Numbered from the stretch's first letter, positions 8,049-17,665 are shown. The stretch is 64,000 nucleotides of DNA from Acinetobacter sp. NIPH 298 (GCF_000369505.1 NZ_KB850055.1:248001-312000); one strand, 5' to 3'. Program-made: numbers and translations. The notes: a model not told the origin generated them from the letters alone.

Positions 8049-9689
8049 ATGCCGCCACAGGAAATCAAGACCAAGACCATCTCACTATTTGCATTCAATC
8101 TGATGCTTGCAATTTGGTTAGGTGTTTTTTTGAATATTGTATTCTACGAAAAAATACAGGCACTAACGCCATATACTGGGATCAAGTCAGGATTGTTCAT
8201 CACTGCTTCGGTGATTGTGGTTGCAGCCACATATTACTTTATTTTGCAGATTTTCAGTTGGACATGGACGGCTAAGCCGCTTGCGATTGTATTGGTGGTG
8301 ATGGGTGGCTTTGCCTCCTATGTAGTGACGAGTTTAGGGGTGTTGATCACGCCAGATCAAATCCAGAATTTGATGCAAACCGATATCGCAGAAGTGCGTG
8401 ATATATGGTCTTGGGATTTGGTGGTATGGGGCTTAGGCATGGTGGTATTGCCCACTATTGTGATTTTGTCCGTGACATTGAAGTCAGAATCGTTTCTTCA
8501 ACAAATCTGGAAAAAAGCAGTTTCTCTTGTACTTTCGTTGCTATTGATTACGGGTTTACTGTTTATCTTTTATGTCGATTTTTCAGCGATCTTTCGTGAA
8601 AATCGTGATTTGAAAGAAATGATTTCACCACAAAATCTGATCGCATCTGTTGCATCGTATTATAAGCACAAAGCACCGAAACAGAATTTAGCGTTGCTAA
8701 GCTATGGTGAAGACGCGATTATGCAGGCAAAGAGTGTATCAACATTGCCGAAATTGATGGTGTTGGTCGTGGGTGAGACTGCACGCGCCGAAAGCTTTTC
8801 CTTGAATGGTTATGAAAAAGAGACCAATCCAAAACTCTCCAAGCAAGATATTCTAAACTTTTCTCAAGTCAGTTCATGCGGTACAGCCACGGCAGTCTCC
8901 GTTCCATGTATGTTTTCAGGCATGCCAAGAAAAGCCTATGATGAACAGCTTGCGAGTCACCGCGAAGGCTTATTGGATATAGCAAAGCGCGCAGGTTATC
9001 AAGTCACTTGGATTGATAATAATTCTGGCTGTAAAGGGGCATGTGATCGTGTTGAACAGTTTAAAATCCCTGAATCTTTACAACAGAAGTGGTGTAATGA
9101 GGGTGAATGTTTTGATGGTATTTTGATTGATAGCCTAAAAGCATATTTAGCTGCACTTGATCAAAAGGACAAGCAACCACGATTAATCGTACTCCATCAA
9201 ATCGGCAGCCATGGGCCAGCCTATTACAGACGTGTTCCGCCACAATTTAAAGTGTTTAACCCAACCTGTGAAACCAATGCCATTCAAGGGTGTACACGAG
9301 AACAATTGATTAACAGTTATGACAACAGTTTGCTTTATACCGATCATATTTTAGATGTTTTAATTAAAACACTAAAAAATACAACGCAATATCAAACAGC
9401 TTTATGGTATTTATCAGATCATGGTGAGTCAACGGGTGAAAGCGGTATGTATCTACATGGTGCGCCTTATGCGATTGCACCCACCCAACAAACGCATATC
9501 CCGATGTTGATGTGGTTTTCTGACGCATGGAAACAACACGCAAAAAAACAAGTACAGTGTCTCGCTCAGCAAGCCAAAGATGAGCTTAGCCAAGATAATT
9601 TATTTCCAACCATACTGAGCTTGTTGGATATTAAAAGTAAGATAATTAACCCTAAAAATGACATGTTAGATACATGTTTGAATCCATAA
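8049..9689 (+). CDS. pmrC: Lipid A phosphoethanolamine transferase (PmrC/EptA)
   Basis: An inner-membrane enzyme that adds phosphoethanolamine to lipid A and so lowers binding of polymyxins. Five hydrophobic segments in about the first 190 residues are followed by a periplasmic sulfatase-fold domain. The nucleophile threonine lies in VVGETARAESFSLNGY; SCGTATAVSVPCMF and the metal motif YLSDHGESTGESG are intact, as are the cysteines that form the domain's disulfides. The length of about 546 aa is typical. GTG (8046) and ATG (8049) starts adjoin; neither has a strong Shine-Dalgarno sequence, and the proximity of the PmrA-box-like sites implies a very short leader. It is the first gene of pmrCAB, with 14 bp to pmrA. 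Confidence 0.93.
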   Translation: MPPQEIKTKTISLFAFNLMLAIWLGVFLNIVFYEKIQALTPYTGIKSGLFITASVIVVAATYYFILQIFSWTWTAKPLAIVLVVMGGFASYVVTSLGVLITPDQIQNLMQTDIAEVRDIWSWDLVVWGLGMVVLPTIVILSVTLKSESFLQQIWKKAVSLVLSLLLITGLLFIFYVDFSAIFRENRDLKEMISPQNLIASVASYYKHKAPKQNLALLSYGEDAIMQAKSVSTLPKLMVLVVGETARAESFSLNGYEKETNPKLSKQDILNFSQVSSCGTATAVSVPCMFSGMPRKAYDEQLASHREGLLDIAKRAGYQVTWIDNNSGCKGACDRVEQFKIPESLQQKWCNEGECFDGILIDSLKAYLAALDQKDKQPRLIVLHQIGSHGPAYYRRVPPQFKVFNPTCETNAIQGCTREQLINSYDNSLLYTDHILDVLIKTLKNTTQYQTALWYLSDHGESTGESGMYLHGAPYAIAPTQQTHIPMLMWFSDAWKQHAKKQVQCLAQQAKDELSQDNLFPTILSLLDIKSKIINPKNDMLDTCLNP

Positions 9690-9703
9690 GGTGAGATGAA
9701 ATC

Positions 9704-10381
9704 ATGACCAAAATCTTGATGATAGAAGATGATTTTATGATTGCAGAGTCAACTTTGACGCTATTGCAATATCATCAGTTTGATGTGGAGTGGGTCAACA
9801 ATGGCGTAGATGGCTTGGCTTTATTGAGCAAACATGCTTTTGATTTGGTGTTATTGGATTTAGGTTTGCCTTTGATGGATGGGATGCAGATTCTTAAACA
9901 ACTTCGTCAGCGTACTTCGATTCCAGTATTAATTATTTCAGCACGAGATCAATTGCAAAACCGTGTGGATGGTTTGAATCAAGGTGCAGATGATTATTTG
10001 GTTAAACCTTATGAGTTCGATGAGTTGCTGGCAAGGATTCATGCATTATTGCGGAGAGGGCATTCGGATACTGCTCAGCTAAAAAATCAGTCGCAGCTAC
10101 TCAAATGTGGTGAGTTGGTACTCGATGTGGAACAACATTTGGCGACCTTTAAGGGGCAACAAATCGAGTTGTCTAATCGTGAATGGGCGATTCTAATCCC
10201 GATGGTCACACATCCCAATAAAATCTTCTCTAAAGTAAATCTTGAAGATAAGTTATATGATTTTGATAGTGAAGTGACCAGTAATACCATTGAGGTTTAT
10301 GTACATCATTTGCGTGCCAAGCTGGGCAAAGATTTTATTCGCACCATACGTGGCTTGGGTTATCGTTTGGGGCAAGCATAA
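9704..10381 (+). CDS. pmrA: Response regulator PmrA
   Basis: An OmpR/PhoB-type response regulator of 225 aa. The receiver domain (residues 1-115) has the acidic pair D9-D10, the phospho-acceptor D52 in LVLLDLGLPLMDG, the switch residue T/S region in VLIISAR, and K in DDYLVKPYEFDEL. The winged-helix domain (about 130-220) ends in TIRGLGYRLG. It controls pmrC and its own operon through PmrA boxes. It lies between pmrC and pmrB with only 2-5 bp to pmrB, so the kinase and regulator are surely co-expressed. No truncation is visible. Mutations in this gene and in pmrB are the usual route to colistin resistance in this genus; I cannot tell whether any resistance substitution is present. Confidence 0.93.
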   Translation: MTKILMIEDDFMIAESTLTLLQYHQFDVEWVNNGVDGLALLSKHAFDLVLLDLGLPLMDGMQILKQLRQRTSIPVLIISARDQLQNRVDGLNQGADDYLVKPYEFDELLARIHALLRRGHSDTAQLKNQSQLLKCGELVLDVEQHLATFKGQQIELSNREWAILIPMVTHPNKIFSKVNLEDKLYDFDSEVTSNTIEVYVHHLRAKLGKDFIRTIRGLGYRLGQA

Positions 10382-10386
10382 ACGTG

Positions 10387-11757
10387 ATGAAAAAGGCTAA
10401 GCATTATTCGCTCAAGAAAAGACTGATCTGGGGAACCTCGATTTTCAGTCTATTGTTGGGTTGTGTATTGATTTTAGCCGCCTACAAAATTTCGTTGCAT
10501 GAAGTCGATAAGATTTTAGATACGCAAATGCAGTATATGGCAGAGCAATCCGCAACTCGTCCAGTGCCAAGTATGGCGAGTCGTATCGAATCGCACGAAA
10601 TCTATTATTATCATAAAGAAGCGCTACTTGTTGATATTTGGGCATATCAAGATCACAACCATTTATCTGATCCAAGTCAGTTATTGCTTCCGCCAGTCAA
10701 ACAAGCTGGTTTTTATAGTCAGCAGACCAATCAAGGGAACTGGCGTGTTTATATCATTCCGCTTAAACACTATCAGATTCAAGTCAGTCAACGTGAAAGT
10801 GTGCGCCAAACCTTTGCGTGGGAGTTGGCGGGCAGTATGTTTATGCCATATTTGCTGTTATTGCCGATTGCGATCTTGGTTTTGGCTTTTATTATTAGTT
10901 TGAACTTAAAGCCTTTGGATGATTTTAAGACAGAACTTACTCAGCGTGATTCGGATGGACTCGCACCGATTAATAGTGATCATTATCCTCAAGAGCTTAT
11001 GCCGACGATTGAAGAAATGAATCGTTTATTTGAGCGGATTCAACATGCTCAAACTGAGCAGAAACAATTTATTGCGGATGCCGCACATGAGCTGAGAACC
11101 CCTGTAACTGCATTGAATTTACAAACGCGAATTTTGATTAAGCAGTTTCCTGAACATGATGCCTTACAAAATCTAAGTAAAGGTTTAGCGCGAATCCAAC
11201 ATTTGGTCACACAGCTTTTAGCACTGGCGAAACAAGACGTGGCTCTGAGTTTGATTGAGCCGAATACACAATTTCGCTTGAATGATGTCGCGCTCAACTG
11301 TGTTGAGCAATTGGTCAATTTAGCGATGCAAAAAGAAATCGATTTAGGTTTTGTACACAATGAATTGATTGAGATGCAGAGTCTTGAATCCACGGTACAC
11401 TCGATTATATTTAATTTGATCGACAATGCGATTAAGTACACGCCTAATCAGGGCATTATTAATATTTCGGTTTTTAGTGATACGGATGACTTAGCTTATA
11501 TCCAAATCGAAGACAGTGGTGCTGGGATTGAGCCAGAAAAATACGATGAAGTATTGAAACGCTTTTATCGTATCCACCATCATTTAGAAGTGGGGAGTGG
11601 CCTTGGACTTTCGATTGTCGATAAGGCGACTCAACGCTTAGGCGGCGTTTTGACGTTATCGAAAAGTCTTGATTTGGGTGGTTTATCAGTATTGGTTAAA
11701 TTACCAAAGAAACTAGAATTGTATGAAATAAGCACAAAACTTGATGCTAGAAAATAA
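10387..11757 (+). CDS. pmrB: Sensor histidine kinase PmrB
   Basis: A 456-aa membrane sensor kinase. There is a TM helix at about residues 14-34, a periplasmic region of about 110 residues, a second TM at about 150-175, then a HAMP-like linker and the HisKA domain with FIADAAHELRTPVTAL (phospho-acceptor His). The ATPase domain has the N box NLIDNAIKYTPNQG, the G1 box DSGAGI, and the G2 region VGSGLGLSIV. It phosphorylates PmrA in response to iron, low pH or cationic peptides in studied species. The ATG at 10387 follows a GTG at 10384 in frame; either start is possible. It converges on the kinase-like gene downstream with a gap of only 12 bp and no terminator between them. Confidence 0.92.
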   Translation: MKKAKHYSLKKRLIWGTSIFSLLLGCVLILAAYKISLHEVDKILDTQMQYMAEQSATRPVPSMASRIESHEIYYYHKEALLVDIWAYQDHNHLSDPSQLLLPPVKQAGFYSQQTNQGNWRVYIIPLKHYQIQVSQRESVRQTFAWELAGSMFMPYLLLLPIAILVLAFIISLNLKPLDDFKTELTQRDSDGLAPINSDHYPQELMPTIEEMNRLFERIQHAQTEQKQFIADAAHELRTPVTALNLQTRILIKQFPEHDALQNLSKGLARIQHLVTQLLALAKQDVALSLIEPNTQFRLNDVALNCVEQLVNLAMQKEIDLGFVHNELIEMQSLESTVHSIIFNLIDNAIKYTPNQGIINISVFSDTDDLAYIQIEDSGAGIEPEKYDEVLKRFYRIHHHLEVGSGLGLSIVDKATQRLGGVLTLSKSLDLGGLSVLVKLPKKLELYEISTKLDARK

Positions 11758-11769
11758 ATAAAGTCTTTT

Positions 11770-12588
11770 TTAGCTCGTTGTGGATTCGGCGTGATCTCTT
11801 AAATAACGTAGAAATAACACACACTTTTGAATGCGCTTTCCATCATTACCCACTTTACTGACTTTGAAGCGCAATACCCAATTTAAGCGTTTGCCGACCT
11901 TACAGATATCTTTATAGACTTGTGGTTCAGTTTGCAAAGCGTTATGAAAAATTTGGCTCGCTTCAGTTAATTTTTCAAACTCAAAATGATAAGCAGTTGA
12001 AAAAATAAACAGCAACCAGTCTCGAACAAAACAATCATGTAGGCTAAGTACATCAAGTGGGTCTGTTTCAAAATCAATAAAACTAAACTGATTTTGTTTA
12101 TCGACTAAAATATTACGAGCAAAAGCTTCACTTAAATATCCATCCTTCAAATGCAGAGTTTGGATAGCTTGGATGGCTTGAGTAAATAATAAAAACTGTG
12201 CTTCATGATTGCTTTTAAGACTAGCTAAGGTTTGGTCAAGCTGTTGAACCTTGCTTTGATGTTGCGAGCCAATATCTTCTAATAAAATCCCTTTTTCAGA
12301 TAGTGCTAAAACATTCGGGGTAGAAATCCCGAGTATTTTGAGTTGTTGGATACGTTTATATTCACATTGAATCGCAGCAGCCCCACCTTGATTGGGTACA
12401 GGGATCATGGCACCAAGGTTAAATATTTTGGCTAACCATTTTAAAGGAGTATATAACCACAACCCATGACGTTCAGACGCTTTCTTTAACCAGACTTTAC
12501 CCGTGCTTAATTCGTATGCTTGGATTGAATCTTGTTGAGTGATAACAGTGGTTTCTAAGAATTTTTGAAAGTCATCCATTGGCAGCAA
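11770..12588 (-). CDS. Protein-kinase-fold protein, lipopolysaccharide-kinase-like
   Basis: A 272-aa protein with the protein-kinase-like fold of the WaaP/KdkA/InaA and BUD32-type group. The catalytic loop YLSEAFARNILVD keeps N of the HxDxxxxN motif but has E in place of the usual H/D start, and FSFIDFETDP supplies the DFG-like aspartate. An N-terminal lysine in GKVWLKKASERHG is a plausible ATP-binding residue. Function is not established; related enzymes phosphorylate lipopolysaccharide core sugars. Its position, convergent with pmrB of the lipid A modification operon, invites that link but proves nothing. The start is uncertain: TTG at 12588 has AGGA at good spacing, while ATG at 12579 gives a 269-aa form. 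Confidence 0.68.
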   Translation of the reverse strand: MLPMDDFQKFLETTVITQQDSIQAYELSTGKVWLKKASERHGLWLYTPLKWLAKIFNLGAMIPVPNQGGAAAIQCEYKRIQQLKILGISTPNVLALSEKGILLEDIGSQHQSKVQQLDQTLASLKSNHEAQFLLFTQAIQAIQTLHLKDGYLSEAFARNILVDKQNQFSFIDFETDPLDVLSLHDCFVRDWLLFIFSTAYHFEFEKLTEASQIFHNALQTEPQVYKDICKVGKRLNWVLRFKVSKVGNDGKRIQKCVLFLRYLRDHAESTTS

Positions 12589-12718
12589 TCTATTCCTAAG
12601 TCATCATATCCATTTCAATCAGCAGTCACTTTATCATATTGTGGTTCATTTACGGAATTGAAAATACATCTAGTGATGTGATTGATCAGAAGATAAATCA
12701 TTTGATCTTATTTCAGTA

Positions 12719-12744
12719 TAAAGCAGCCCAAGGGGGCTGCTTTA
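12719..12744 (-). terminator. Terminator of the glutamate ABC operon
   Basis: The perfect stem TAAAGCAGCCC/GGGCTGCTTTA with a 4-nt loop lies 27 bp past the stop of gltL. The T-tract is weak on the minus strand. Confidence 0.6.
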
Positions 12745-12770
12745 TTAGCGTTTGGTATTTTAAAAAAATA

Positions 12771-13514
12771 TCAGTGCAAAATTTTATCAAGAAACTGTTG
12801 AGCACGTTCACCACGTGGGGTGCCAAAAAATTCATCCTTGGAACAGTCTTCCACAATTTTCCCTTGATCCATGAAAATAATGCGATTGGCAACCTGACGA
12901 GCAAAGCCCATTTCATGGGTGACACACATCATGGTCATGCCTTCTTTAGCAAGTCCAACCATAACATCAAGCACTTCATTGATCATTTCAGGATCAAGTG
13001 CAGATGTTGGCTCATCAAATAACATCGCAATGGGGTCCATGCATAGGGCGCGGGCAATCGCGACACGTTGTTGCTGACCGCCTGAAAGTTGGGCTGGATA
13101 TTTGGCGGCTTGTTCACTTAAGCCAACTCGATCTAGATAGGCCAGTCCTTTCTTATTTGCCTCTGCTTCTGAGCGGCCAAGCACCTTGATTTGCGCAATG
13201 GTCAGGTTCTCGGTAATGCTCAAGTGTGGAAATAATTCAAAGTGCTGAAATACCATGCCTACACGACTGCGTAGTTTGGTCATATCCGTTTTGGGATCAT
13301 GAATGGGGATGCCATCCACAATAATTTTACCTTGCTGAAAAGGTTCAAGACCATTCACGGTTTTAATCAGGGTTGATTTTCCAGAACCAGACGGACCACA
13401 CACCACAACCACTTCACCTTGACGGATTTGAGTAGAGCAATCAGTCAGTACCTGAAATTTTTCATACCACTTACTGACATTTTGGAGGTCTATCATTACT
13501 TTATTGTCGCTCAT
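12771..13514 (-). CDS. gltL: Glutamate/aspartate ABC transporter ATP-binding subunit
   Basis: The ATPase of a polar amino-acid importer (GlnQ/GltL class). Walker A GPSGSGKST, signature LSGGQQQRVAIARAL, Walker B IAMLFDEPTSALDP, and the H-loop VTHEMGFAR are all intact in 247 aa. It overlaps the upstream permease gene by 4 bp and is the last gene of gltIJKL. The choice of glutamate/aspartate rests on the complete gene order (solute-binding protein, two permeases, ATPase) and on similarity of all four subunits to the E. coli Glt system. Glutamine or another acidic substrate is not excluded. Confidence 0.9.
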   Translation of the reverse strand: MSDNKVMIDLQNVSKWYEKFQVLTDCSTQIRQGEVVVVCGPSGSGKSTLIKTVNGLEPFQQGKIIVDGIPIHDPKTDMTKLRSRVGMVFQHFELFPHLSITENLTIAQIKVLGRSEAEANKKGLAYLDRVGLSEQAAKYPAQLSGGQQQRVAIARALCMDPIAMLFDEPTSALDPEMINEVLDVMVGLAKEGMTMMCVTHEMGFARQVANRIIFMDQGKIVEDCSKDEFFGTPRGERAQQFLDKILH

Positions 13515-14194
13515 ACACGTAACCTCCTTTGTAAACGTTTAACTGCGAATGTCGCAATGGCACTGACGGTAAAGTACACCAACCCTGCAAATAAAATATA
13601 TTGGGTCAGCAAGGCCATTAAGTCTCCACGGACATAATTTGTTCTGAAAAAGTCCAGCAAACCAATGGCATATACCATGGTGGAATCCTGAAATAGAATA
13701 ATGGTCTGTTGAAGCAGCAACGGGGTCATTTTACGAAAAGCTTGAGGAAGAATAATCAGCCGCATAGATTGACCATAACTCATGCCCAATGCCGCCGCTG
13801 CTGCGGCCTGACCTTTGGGAATCGACTGAATACCTGCACGCACAATTTCAGAAAAATAGGCGGCTTCAAACAGCATAAACGCCACAATACTGGAAACGAG
13901 GGCGGTATCAATGGTCAGATATTTGCCTGTGATCGCGGTATAAATAAACGGAACGGCAAAATAAAACCACATCAGCACCAACAGCAGGGGAATGGAACGG
14001 AAGAGGTTCACATAGGCCTGAGCAATCAGATTTAGGATTTTAATCGAAGATAGACGCATCAGCGCGAGCAGCGTACCAATGATAATACCGCCAATGGTGG
14101 CAATGACCACCACTTTTAAGGTGATGCTGAAACCGTGCCAGAGCGCAGGTCCAGATTGCTGCAAATCATTTAGAAAAGAAGTAAGCCATTCCAT
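13511..14194 (-). CDS. gltK: Glutamate/aspartate ABC permease subunit (GltK)
   Basis: An inner-membrane permease of the HisM/GlnP family with about five TM segments. The EAA loop, EIVRAGIQSIPKGQAAAAAALGMS, contacts the ATPase. The length of 227 aa is usual. It overlaps gltL by 4 bp and is separated from gltJ by 1 bp, so the three are translationally coupled. It forms a heterodimer with the GltJ subunit. Confidence 0.88.
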   Translation of the reverse strand: MEWLTSFLNDLQQSGPALWHGFSITLKVVVIATIGGIIIGTLLALMRLSSIKILNLIAQAYVNLFRSIPLLLVLMWFYFAVPFIYTAITGKYLTIDTALVSSIVAFMLFEAAYFSEIVRAGIQSIPKGQAAAAAALGMSYGQSMRLIILPQAFRKMTPLLLQQTIILFQDSTMVYAIGLLDFFRTNYVRGDLMALLTQYILFAGLVYFTVSAIATFAVKRLQRRLRV

Positions 14195-14195
14195 A

Positions 14196-14939
14196 CTACT
14201 TCCCTCCTGAAATTAAACCAGGAATACGCAGACGTTTTTCCAGTAGACTCATTGCAGAAATCAGACAGACATTGATGACAATGAAAATCAGGGTGACAAA
14301 GGTATAAATTTCGATGGTGTTTTGGGTGTATTCACTGATGGTTTTCATCTGCGAAATAATTTCAGCAACCCCAACCAGAGAAGCCACAGAAGTGTTTTTT
14401 ACGCAGTTGGTTAGCTCTGAACTAAGCGGGGGTAAAATGGTACGAAATGACTGCGGCAGAATCACATAGCGATACAATTGCACCGTCGAAAAACCCATGG
14501 CATAACCGGCATTGATCTGACCTTGGGGTAAGGCTTCAATGCCCGTCCGAACTTGTTCGCAGACACGTGCCGCGGTAAACAAGCCTAGTCCGATACTGGC
14601 AGAAATCAATGCTGTAGTATTGGCACCAAGATCACTCATCCACCAGTTTTTAATTGGCGCAGGCAGGAAGTTGGGAACCACATAAAACCAAATAAATAAT
14701 TGAACGAGTAAAGGAACATTCCTAAACAGAGTGACATAGGCCGTACCTATGGCTCTGGCTGTTTTATTCGGGAGCGTACGCATGATGCCAAGGATGCTGC
14801 CAAGAAGCATGGCAATGGTCCATGCCACCACAGCAATAACCACCAGCCATCCCAGACCCGTTATAATCCAGTTCAGGTAAGTGGTATCTCCCACACCTGT
14901 AGACTGCCACAAAACTCCCCAGTTCCAGCTATAATTCAT
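14196..14939 (-). CDS. gltJ: Glutamate/aspartate ABC permease subunit (GltJ)
   Basis: The second permease of the importer. The EAA loop is EQVRTGIEALPQGQINAGYAMGF. The frame opens at 14969, but the ATG at 14939 (MNYSWNWGVLWQST) has AGGAG five bases upstream and matches the family N-terminus, so I place the start there (247 aa). It lies 156 bp after gltI, the binding-protein gene, and directly upstream of gltK. Confidence 0.88.
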   Translation of the reverse strand: MNYSWNWGVLWQSTGVGDTTYLNWIITGLGWLVVIAVVAWTIAMLLGSILGIMRTLPNKTARAIGTAYVTLFRNVPLLVQLFIWFYVVPNFLPAPIKNWWMSDLGANTTALISASIGLGLFTAARVCEQVRTGIEALPQGQINAGYAMGFSTVQLYRYVILPQSFRTILPPLSSELTNCVKNTSVASLVGVAEIISQMKTISEYTQNTIEIYTFVTLIFIVINVCLISAMSLLEKRLRIPGLISGGK

Positions 14940-15095
14940 AATAACTCCTGAGAAGAAGCGGGAGAACATCCATTGTTCCCCGGTTCCGCAATAATATTTT
15001 AGTTATCGAAGATAAATGACTCGATCTCTTTCATAAGTTTTACTCTTCTTTTATTTCTTCCATCGGGAGAAATAAAAGAGATTTATGCAAGAGGT

Positions 15096-16040
15096 CTACT
15101 GATCTCGATCATGCGGATTGCTGATTAACGCTTTTAGTTGATCAGACATCTCAAAATTCAGGTTAATGTTTTTAGGTGGAATCGGTTGCTGGAACCATTT
15201 TTCATACATTTGATTGATTTCGCCTGAAGCATAAGTCGCTTTGATTGCGTCATCGACCACCTGTTTAAAGCCTGTATCGCCTTTGCGCAGCATACAGCCA
15301 TAAATTTCTTGAATAGGTGCAGTTCCAACGATATCCCATTTATTTGGGTCTTTGGCTTTAGATTTTTCACCAGCAAGCAAAATATCATCCATCATGAACG
15401 CGACAGCACGACCATTTTGCAGCATGAGGAATGACTCAGCATGGTCTTTGGCTGAAATGATTTCACCAATTCCTAATTCTTGTTGATGCTGGCGAATATA
15501 GCGCTCAGATGTGGTGCCTGCGGTCGTAACCAGTTTTTTACCTTTTAAATCGGCAAAATCCTTAATTCCTGAATCCTTCGCCGTTAACAGTCTTGAGCCG
15601 ACCTCAAAGAAACCGATAGAGAAATCGACTTGTTGCTGTCGCTCTTTATTATTCGTGGTAGAGCCACATTCCAGATCCACCGTGCCATTCGACACCAACG
15701 GAATACGGTTCTGGCTGGTGACGAGGTTATAGCGGATTTTCAGGTCAGGCATGTTGAGTTTTTGCTTAACGGCCTCTACAACTTTAAGCTGTAGATCATG
15801 CGCATAACCGACAGGCTGATTTGGATTGCCAGAAATGTAGGAAAATGGAATGGACGAATCGCGATAGCCCAGCACGATGGTGCCCGAGCTTTTGATTTTG
15901 TTTAAGGTACCTGATGTGGAAGTGTCACCTTCAGTGGCTTTATCACCAGCAGCGGGTGCTTTGTTGTCACTACAAGCACTTAAGCCGAACATTAAAGCGC
16001 TTGCGCAAAGTAGAGAGGTCATGGTGCGTTTATGTGTCAT
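15096..16040 (-). CDS. gltI: Glutamate/aspartate-binding periplasmic lipoprotein
   Basis: The solute-binding protein of the importer (314 aa). The signal sequence MTHKRTMTSLLCASALMFGLSAC ends in the lipobox LSAC, so unlike the free E. coli GltI this form appears lipid-anchored. The PBPb domain includes GYRDSSIPFSYI, VPLVSNGTVDLECGSTTN-like substrate-binding segments, and KGKKLVTTAGTTSERYI. AGGAG is 8 nt before the ATG at 16040. It heads the operon; the 156-bp gap to gltJ is a possible site of differential expression, which is common where the binding protein is needed in excess. Confidence 0.9.
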   Translation of the reverse strand: MTHKRTMTSLLCASALMFGLSACSDNKAPAAGDKATEGDTSTSGTLNKIKSSGTIVLGYRDSSIPFSYISGNPNQPVGYAHDLQLKVVEAVKQKLNMPDLKIRYNLVTSQNRIPLVSNGTVDLECGSTTNNKERQQQVDFSIGFFEVGSRLLTAKDSGIKDFADLKGKKLVTTAGTTSERYIRQHQQELGIGEIISAKDHAESFLMLQNGRAVAFMMDDILLAGEKSKAKDPNKWDIVGTAPIQEIYGCMLRKGDTGFKQVVDDAIKATYASGEINQMYEKWFQQPIPPKNINLNFEMSDQLKALISNPHDRDQ

Positions 16041-16437
16041 GTACAAAACTCCTTTTGTATCGTTATGGACGCATTCGTCATTGTTACTATTGAGCGGTCA
16101 GTTTTTATGAAAATTAATATCTTTTTATATGTATAAAAATACATTCGTTTTCATATTAATAGACTTCAATACGGTTGCTCAAGCGATATTCTTTACGGTT
16201 TTGTTACCAGTAACTATTGATGAATTAAGCAATTTTTAAATCTGTGAATTACAGTAAAAATTGCAGGAAATAGAAAGCATAATGTGTGCCATGATTTATA
16301 TTTTTTCGACCGTACAAAAGATAAGATTAAATTGCAGTGCGTATCGAATCATTATGAGAATCTAGAATAGATATGTTGCTTTCACTGAGACAGCGGAGAG
16401 GAAAATAAGTTGAATCAAAAGATTTTTTAAAGGGCAC
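16041..16437. other. Intergenic region upstream of gltI
   Basis: About 400 bp without a credible frame. It carries the gltI promoter on the minus strand, which I cannot pin down, and ends at the amtB terminator. Confidence 0.5.
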
Positions 16438-16463
16438 AAAAAAAAGCGGCATTAAGCCGCTTT
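16438..16463 (-). terminator. amtB terminator
   Basis: The stem AAAGCGGC/GCCGCTTT with the loop ATTAA is followed on the minus strand by T8. It starts 14 bp past the amtB stop. Confidence 0.9.
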
Positions 16464-16477
16464 AAAATATTAAAAAA

Positions 16478-17665
16478 TTAGAACATTGATTCGTCAGAAT
16501 TTGCTGAAACCTTATGAATCGAAAGGTCAGCACCACGATATTCATCTTCTGCTGATAAACGGATGCCAATTGTCAGTTTTAATAAACCATAGACAATAAA
16601 GCCACCAATCAACGCAACGCTAATCCCTAAACCTGTGCCGATCAATTGAGAAATAAAAGAAACACCGCCTAAACCACCAAGTGCTTGTTGACCAAATATT
16701 CCTGCTGCAACAGCACCGAAAGCACCACAGACACCATGTAAAGGCCATACCCCGAGTACATCATCGACTTTAAGTTTGTTTTGCGTGTAAGTGAAGAAGT
16801 AAACAAAGATTGCACCTGCACATGCGCCAATCATCAATGCCCCAATTGGATGCACAATATCCGACCCAGCACAGATTGCTACAAGACCTGCCAGCGGACC
16901 ATTGTGTAAGAAACCGGGGTCATTTCTACCCATAAAGTTGGCTGCCAACGTACCACCAGCCATCGCCATAAGTGAGTTGATGGCTACGAGTCCAGAGATG
17001 GCTTCGACACGTTGCGCACTCATCACGTTAAAGCCGAACCAACCAACAATCAAAATCCATGAACCTAAAGCTAGGAATGGAATCGATGAAGGTGGATGAG
17101 CACTGACACGACCATCTTTTTTATAGCGACCATTTCGAGCACCTAACAACAGCACTGCCGCTAGCGCAATCCAACCGCCCATGGCATGAACAACCACTGA
17201 GCCGGCAAAGTCATGGAAGGGTGCACCAAATTGGTTTTCTAACCACGTTTGCACACCATAGTTACCATTCCAGATCATACCTTCAAAGAATGGATAGATC
17301 AGGGCGACCAGCAGTAAAGTCGCTAATGCTTGCGAACGCATTTTTGCACGTTCTGCAATACCACCAGAAACAATCGCTGGAATGGCGGCTGCAAAGGTCA
17401 ATAGAAAGAAGCAACGCATTAGGTCATAGCCATGATTGGCTGATAACAGCTCGCCTGTTACAAGGAAGTTTTGACCATAGGCAATCCAATAGCCAACGAA
17501 GAAGTAGGCAATGGCTGAGATACAGAAGTCAGTTAGGATTTTACTGAGTGCATTGACTTGGTTTTTGTGGCGTACTGTGCCTAACTCGAGGAATGCAAAT
17601 CCTGCGTGCATTGCAAGCACCAATACGGCACCAAGTAATAGAAAGAAGATGTTTACGTTTTGCAT
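16478..17665 (-). CDS. amtB: Ammonium transporter AmtB
   Basis: An inner-membrane Amt/Rh-family ammonium channel of 395 aa with about 11 TM segments. The pore histidines of the twin-His motif are seen in AGSVVVHAMGGW and WPLHGVCGAFGA, and the conserved FDFAGSxVVH-type signature appears as FHDFAGSVVVH. It lacks a cleaved signal peptide of the E. coli type: the N-terminus enters directly into TM1. No glnK gene accompanies it, although glnK-amtB is the usual pair. A sigma-54-like promoter lies about 130 bp upstream on the same strand, as expected for a nitrogen-regulated gene. A strong terminator follows. Confidence 0.92.
   Translation of the reverse strand: MQNVNIFFLLLGAVLVLAMHAGFAFLELGTVRHKNQVNALSKILTDFCISAIAYFFVGYWIAYGQNFLVTGELLSANHGYDLMRCFFLLTFAAAIPAIVSGGIAERAKMRSQALATLLLVALIYPFFEGMIWNGNYGVQTWLENQFGAPFHDFAGSVVVHAMGGWIALAAVLLLGARNGRYKKDGRVSAHPPSSIPFLALGSWILIVGWFGFNVMSAQRVEAISGLVAINSLMAMAGGTLAANFMGRNDPGFLHNGPLAGLVAICAGSDIVHPIGALMIGACAGAIFVYFFTYTQNKLKVDDVLGVWPLHGVCGAFGAVAAGIFGQQALGGLGGVSFISQLIGTGLGISVALIGGFIVYGLLKLTIGIRLSAEDEYRGADLSIHKVSANSDESMF

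Noticed and set aside
11049-11441. 130-codon frame opposite pmrB
   Set aside because: Antisense to the kinase core of pmrB; cysteine-rich noise, no domain.
12639-13022. 127-codon open frame opposite the gltL gene
   Set aside because: Antisense to a clear ABC ATPase; the protein has no recognisable domain.
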